This document shows, one piece after another, positions 62,251 through 64,000 of a stretch of 64,000 nucleotides of DNA. The stretch is from assembly GCA_029233985.1 (NCBI GenBank), contig JARGOK010000002.1, forward strand, positions 543,409 to 607,408. Direction: 5' to 3'. This DNA is from Candidatus Altimarinota bacterium (GTDB taxonomy: Bacteria > Patescibacteriota > Gracilibacteria > JAUYGZ01). Below the pieces are notes generated by a model, which had not been told where the DNA came from, did not search any database, and worked only from the letters and a program-made list of their open reading frames with translations. The number at the start of each line of letters is the position of its first letter. The stretch's first letter is position 1. The position numbers and the translations under genes are program-made.

Positions 62251-64000
62251 TTAATTCTGAACTCTCTCCTTCAGCATATCTAAAGCCTCCTTTTGGCCAC
62301 TCATTCTAAACGCCTTGACTGCCCTCTTCAAGAAAGTAGTCCATTTAACAGACTCACCATTCTGGCAATTGGAAAGTGTATTTACTCTACCTGTTGTAAG
62401 CTTGTTGATACTCTCCAATTTCATTTTATCCACATACCCCTTCAAATCCTTCCTCAATTTATCCACATCTGCAAAATACTCTTTGTCCATCGGTGAATAT
62501 TCAATTTTTTCAACAACCTCGATTCCTACTCTCTTCTTCAGTTCATTTAAAACCTCTGAAGGCTTACTCATTCTCATTCCAAACGCTCTGAGAGCCCTAT
62601 CCAAAAAAGTAGCCCATTTAACAGACTCACCATTCTGGCAGGAAAAGTCCACCTGTTTTTTACCTGCTGTAAGCTTGTTGATACTCTCCAATTTCATTTT
62701 ACGCACATACCCTTCCAAATCCTTCCTCAAGTTCACAACATCTGCAAAATACTCTTTGTCCATCGGTGGACATTCAACAACCTCGATTCCTAAGCTCTTC
62801 TTCAGCTTATTTAAAGGCTCTATATATGTTCTCATTCCAAACACCTTGGCTGCCCTATTCAAGAAAGTACCCCATTGAACAGACTCACCATTCTGGCAGG
62901 AAAAGTCCACCTGTTTTTTACCTGCTGTAAGCTTGTTGATACTCTCCAATTTCATTTTACGTACATACCCTTCCAAATCCTTCCTCAATTTATCCACATC
63001 TGCAAAATACTCTTTGTCCATCGGTGGATATTCAATTTTTTCAACAACCTCGATTCCTACTCTCTTCTTCAACTCATTTAAAGCCTTCTTTTTGCCACTC
63101 ATTCTAAACGCCTTGACTGCCCTATCCAAAAAAGTAGTCCATTTAACAGACTCACCATTCTGGCAGTTGGAAAGTGTATTTACTCTACCTGTTGTAAGCT
63201 TCTTGATACTCTCCAATTTCATTTTACGCAGATACCCTTCCAAATCCTTCCTCAATTTATCCACATCTGCAAAATACTCTTTGTCCATCGGTGGATATTC
63301 AATTTTTTCAACAACCTCGATTCCTACTCTCTTCTTCAACTCATTTAAAGCCTTCTTTTTGCCACTCATTCTAAACGCCTTGACTGCCCTATCCAAAAAA
63401 GTAGTCCATTTAACAGACTCACCATTCTGGCAGTTGGAAAGTGTATTTACTCTACCTGTTGTAAGCTTGTTGATACTCTCCAATTCCATTTTATCCACAT
63501 ACCCCTTCAAATCCTTCCTCAGTTTATCCACATCTGAAAAATACTCTTTGTCCATCGGTGGACATTCAATTTTTTCAACAATCTCGATTCCCACTCTCTT
63601 CTTCAGCTCATTTAAAACCTCTGTATGTTTACTCATTTCAAACGCAATGCGAGCCCTACTCAAGAAAGCACACCATTTAACAGACTCACCATTCTGGCAG
63701 GAAAAGTCCACCTGGTTTTTACCTGTTGTAAGATCATTGATACTCTCCAATTCCATTTTATCCACATACCCCTTCAAATCCTTCCTCAATTTATCCATAT
63801 CTGCAAAATACTCTTTGTCCATCGGTGGATATTCAATTTTTTCAACAACCTCGATTCCTACTCTCTTCTTCAACTCATTTAAAGCCTCTTTTTGTGTACT
63901 CATTTTAAACGCAGTGCGAGCCCTATTCAAGAAAACACTCCATTTAACAGACTCACCATTCTGGCAGGAAAAGTCCACCTGGTTTTTACCTGTTGTAAGA
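62251..64000 (-). CDS. Protein of 89-residue tandem repeats (5' end outside window)
   Basis: The minus-strand frame is open from the window edge at 64000 to TAA at 62251, so the N-terminus is missing. The 580 or so residues visible are about six and a half copies of an 89-residue unit (267 bp). Each has CQNGESVKW followed by TFL.RA.KAF.M, LNELKKRVGIEVVEKIE, PPMDKEYFADVDKLRKDL and GYVDKMELESI. Equivalent bases lie at 62477, 62750, 63008, 63275, 63542 and 63809 (spacings 273, 258, 267, 267, 267). No signal peptide, membrane helix or named family is visible. The mostly helical, Lys-rich units suggest a solenoid or nucleic-acid-binding protein. Function is not recognised. Confidence 0.75.
   Translation of the reverse strand, partial: LTTGKNQVDFSCQNGESVKWSVFLNRARTAFKMSTQKEALNELKKRVGIEVVEKIEYPPMDKEYFADMDKLRKDLKGYVDKMELESINDLTTGKNQVDFSCQNGESVKWCAFLSRARIAFEMSKHTEVLNELKKRVGIEIVEKIECPPMDKEYFSDVDKLRKDLKGYVDKMELESINKLTTGRVNTLSNCQNGESVKWTTFLDRAVKAFRMSGKKKALNELKKRVGIEVVEKIEYPPMDKEYFADVDKLRKDLEGYLRKMKLESIKKLTTGRVNTLSNCQNGESVKWTTFLDRAVKAFRMSGKKKALNELKKRVGIEVVEKIEYPPMDKEYFADVDKLRKDLEGYVRKMKLESINKLTAGKKQVDFSCQNGESVQWGTFLNRAAKVFGMRTYIEPLNKLKKSLGIEVVECPPMDKEYFADVVNLRKDLEGYVRKMKLESINKLTAGKKQVDFSCQNGESVKWATFLDRALRAFGMRMSKPSEVLNELKKRVGIEVVEKIEYSPMDKEYFADVDKLRKDLKGYVDKMKLESINKLTTGRVNTLSNCQNGESVKWTTFLKRAVKAFRMSGQKEALDMLKERVQN
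62477..64000 (-). repeat. 267-bp tandem coding repeats
   Basis: The units at about 63010-63275 and 63277-63542 are nearly identical in nucleotide sequence, while others differ more. This indicates recent local duplication or gene conversion within the partial protein gene. Confidence 0.88.

Noticed and set aside
62477..64000. Regularly spaced repeats that could suggest CRISPR
   Set aside because: Units are 267 bp, contiguous and encode an open protein frame with no spacers.

Overview
The window reads as chromosomal DNA of a small-genome bacterium of the Candidate Phyla Radiation (Patescibacteria), and Peregrinibacteria-like lineages fit best. Supporting signs are arrays of VirB2/TrbC-like two-helix membrane modules, a TraD/VirD4-like ATPase without a complete secretion operon, giant secreted surface proteins, an isolated purC, few Shine-Dalgarno sites, and short in-frame repeat insertions. 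TGA is a normal stop: it ends the amidase/SpoIID, rhodanese, glycosyltransferase, toxin, antitoxin and Dcd genes. This argues against the UGA=Gly code of Gracilibacteria and Absconditabacteria. The lineage is inferred, not proven. No rRNA, tRNA, transposase or CRISPR array was recognised.

Layout. 1-9049 (minus) is an envelope cluster: four genes carrying eight copies of a two-helix pilin-like hairpin (one fused to Ca-binding and PKD-like repeats), a TauE/SafE exporter and a secreted DUF4331 protein. 9358-13200 (plus) holds secE-nusG with a strong promoter and terminator, an unknown membrane-anchored gene, rplK, a structured spacer, rplA with a terminator, and dut. 13206-18375 (minus) holds two unknown membrane proteins and a 1195-residue secreted amidase/SpoIID wall hydrolase. 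18491-29085 is mostly plus: an unknown gene, a GNAT enzyme, ComEC, a rhodanese (minus), an unknown membrane protein, FtsK, a class A penicillin-binding protein with Ig-like modules, and a small gene.

29176-49150 is the most striking part. A 1774-residue SLH-domain surface protein (minus) and a TrmB-like regulator (minus) face a giant secreted protein of about 4560 residues (plus). The giant carries duplicated N-terminal domains, four Ig-like repeats, a Thr/Gly/Asp pentapeptide stalk, RTX repeats, a lipase-like domain, two homologous coiled coils, two tandem PHP-type metallohydrolase domains, cadherin-like domains and a C-terminal coiled coil. Palindromes lie in the promoter regions on both sides of the regulator gene.

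49483-64000 mixes housekeeping and accessory genes: NIF3-like protein, leucyl aminopeptidase, a small RHH-like protein, glycosyltransferase, ComF, PurC, the TraD-like ATPase, a small membrane protein, a PPC-domain protein, a YgjP-like metallopeptidase, a MazF-like toxin with its antitoxin, Dcd, CcdA, and a partial protein of 89-residue tandem repeats that runs off the window.

Together the genes suggest a cell that invests heavily in its surface: wall synthesis and remodelling (PBP1A, amidase/SpoIID), an S-layer-type coat, a giant enzyme-bearing secreted protein, pilin-like membrane modules with a candidate motor ATPase, and DNA uptake (ComEC, ComF).
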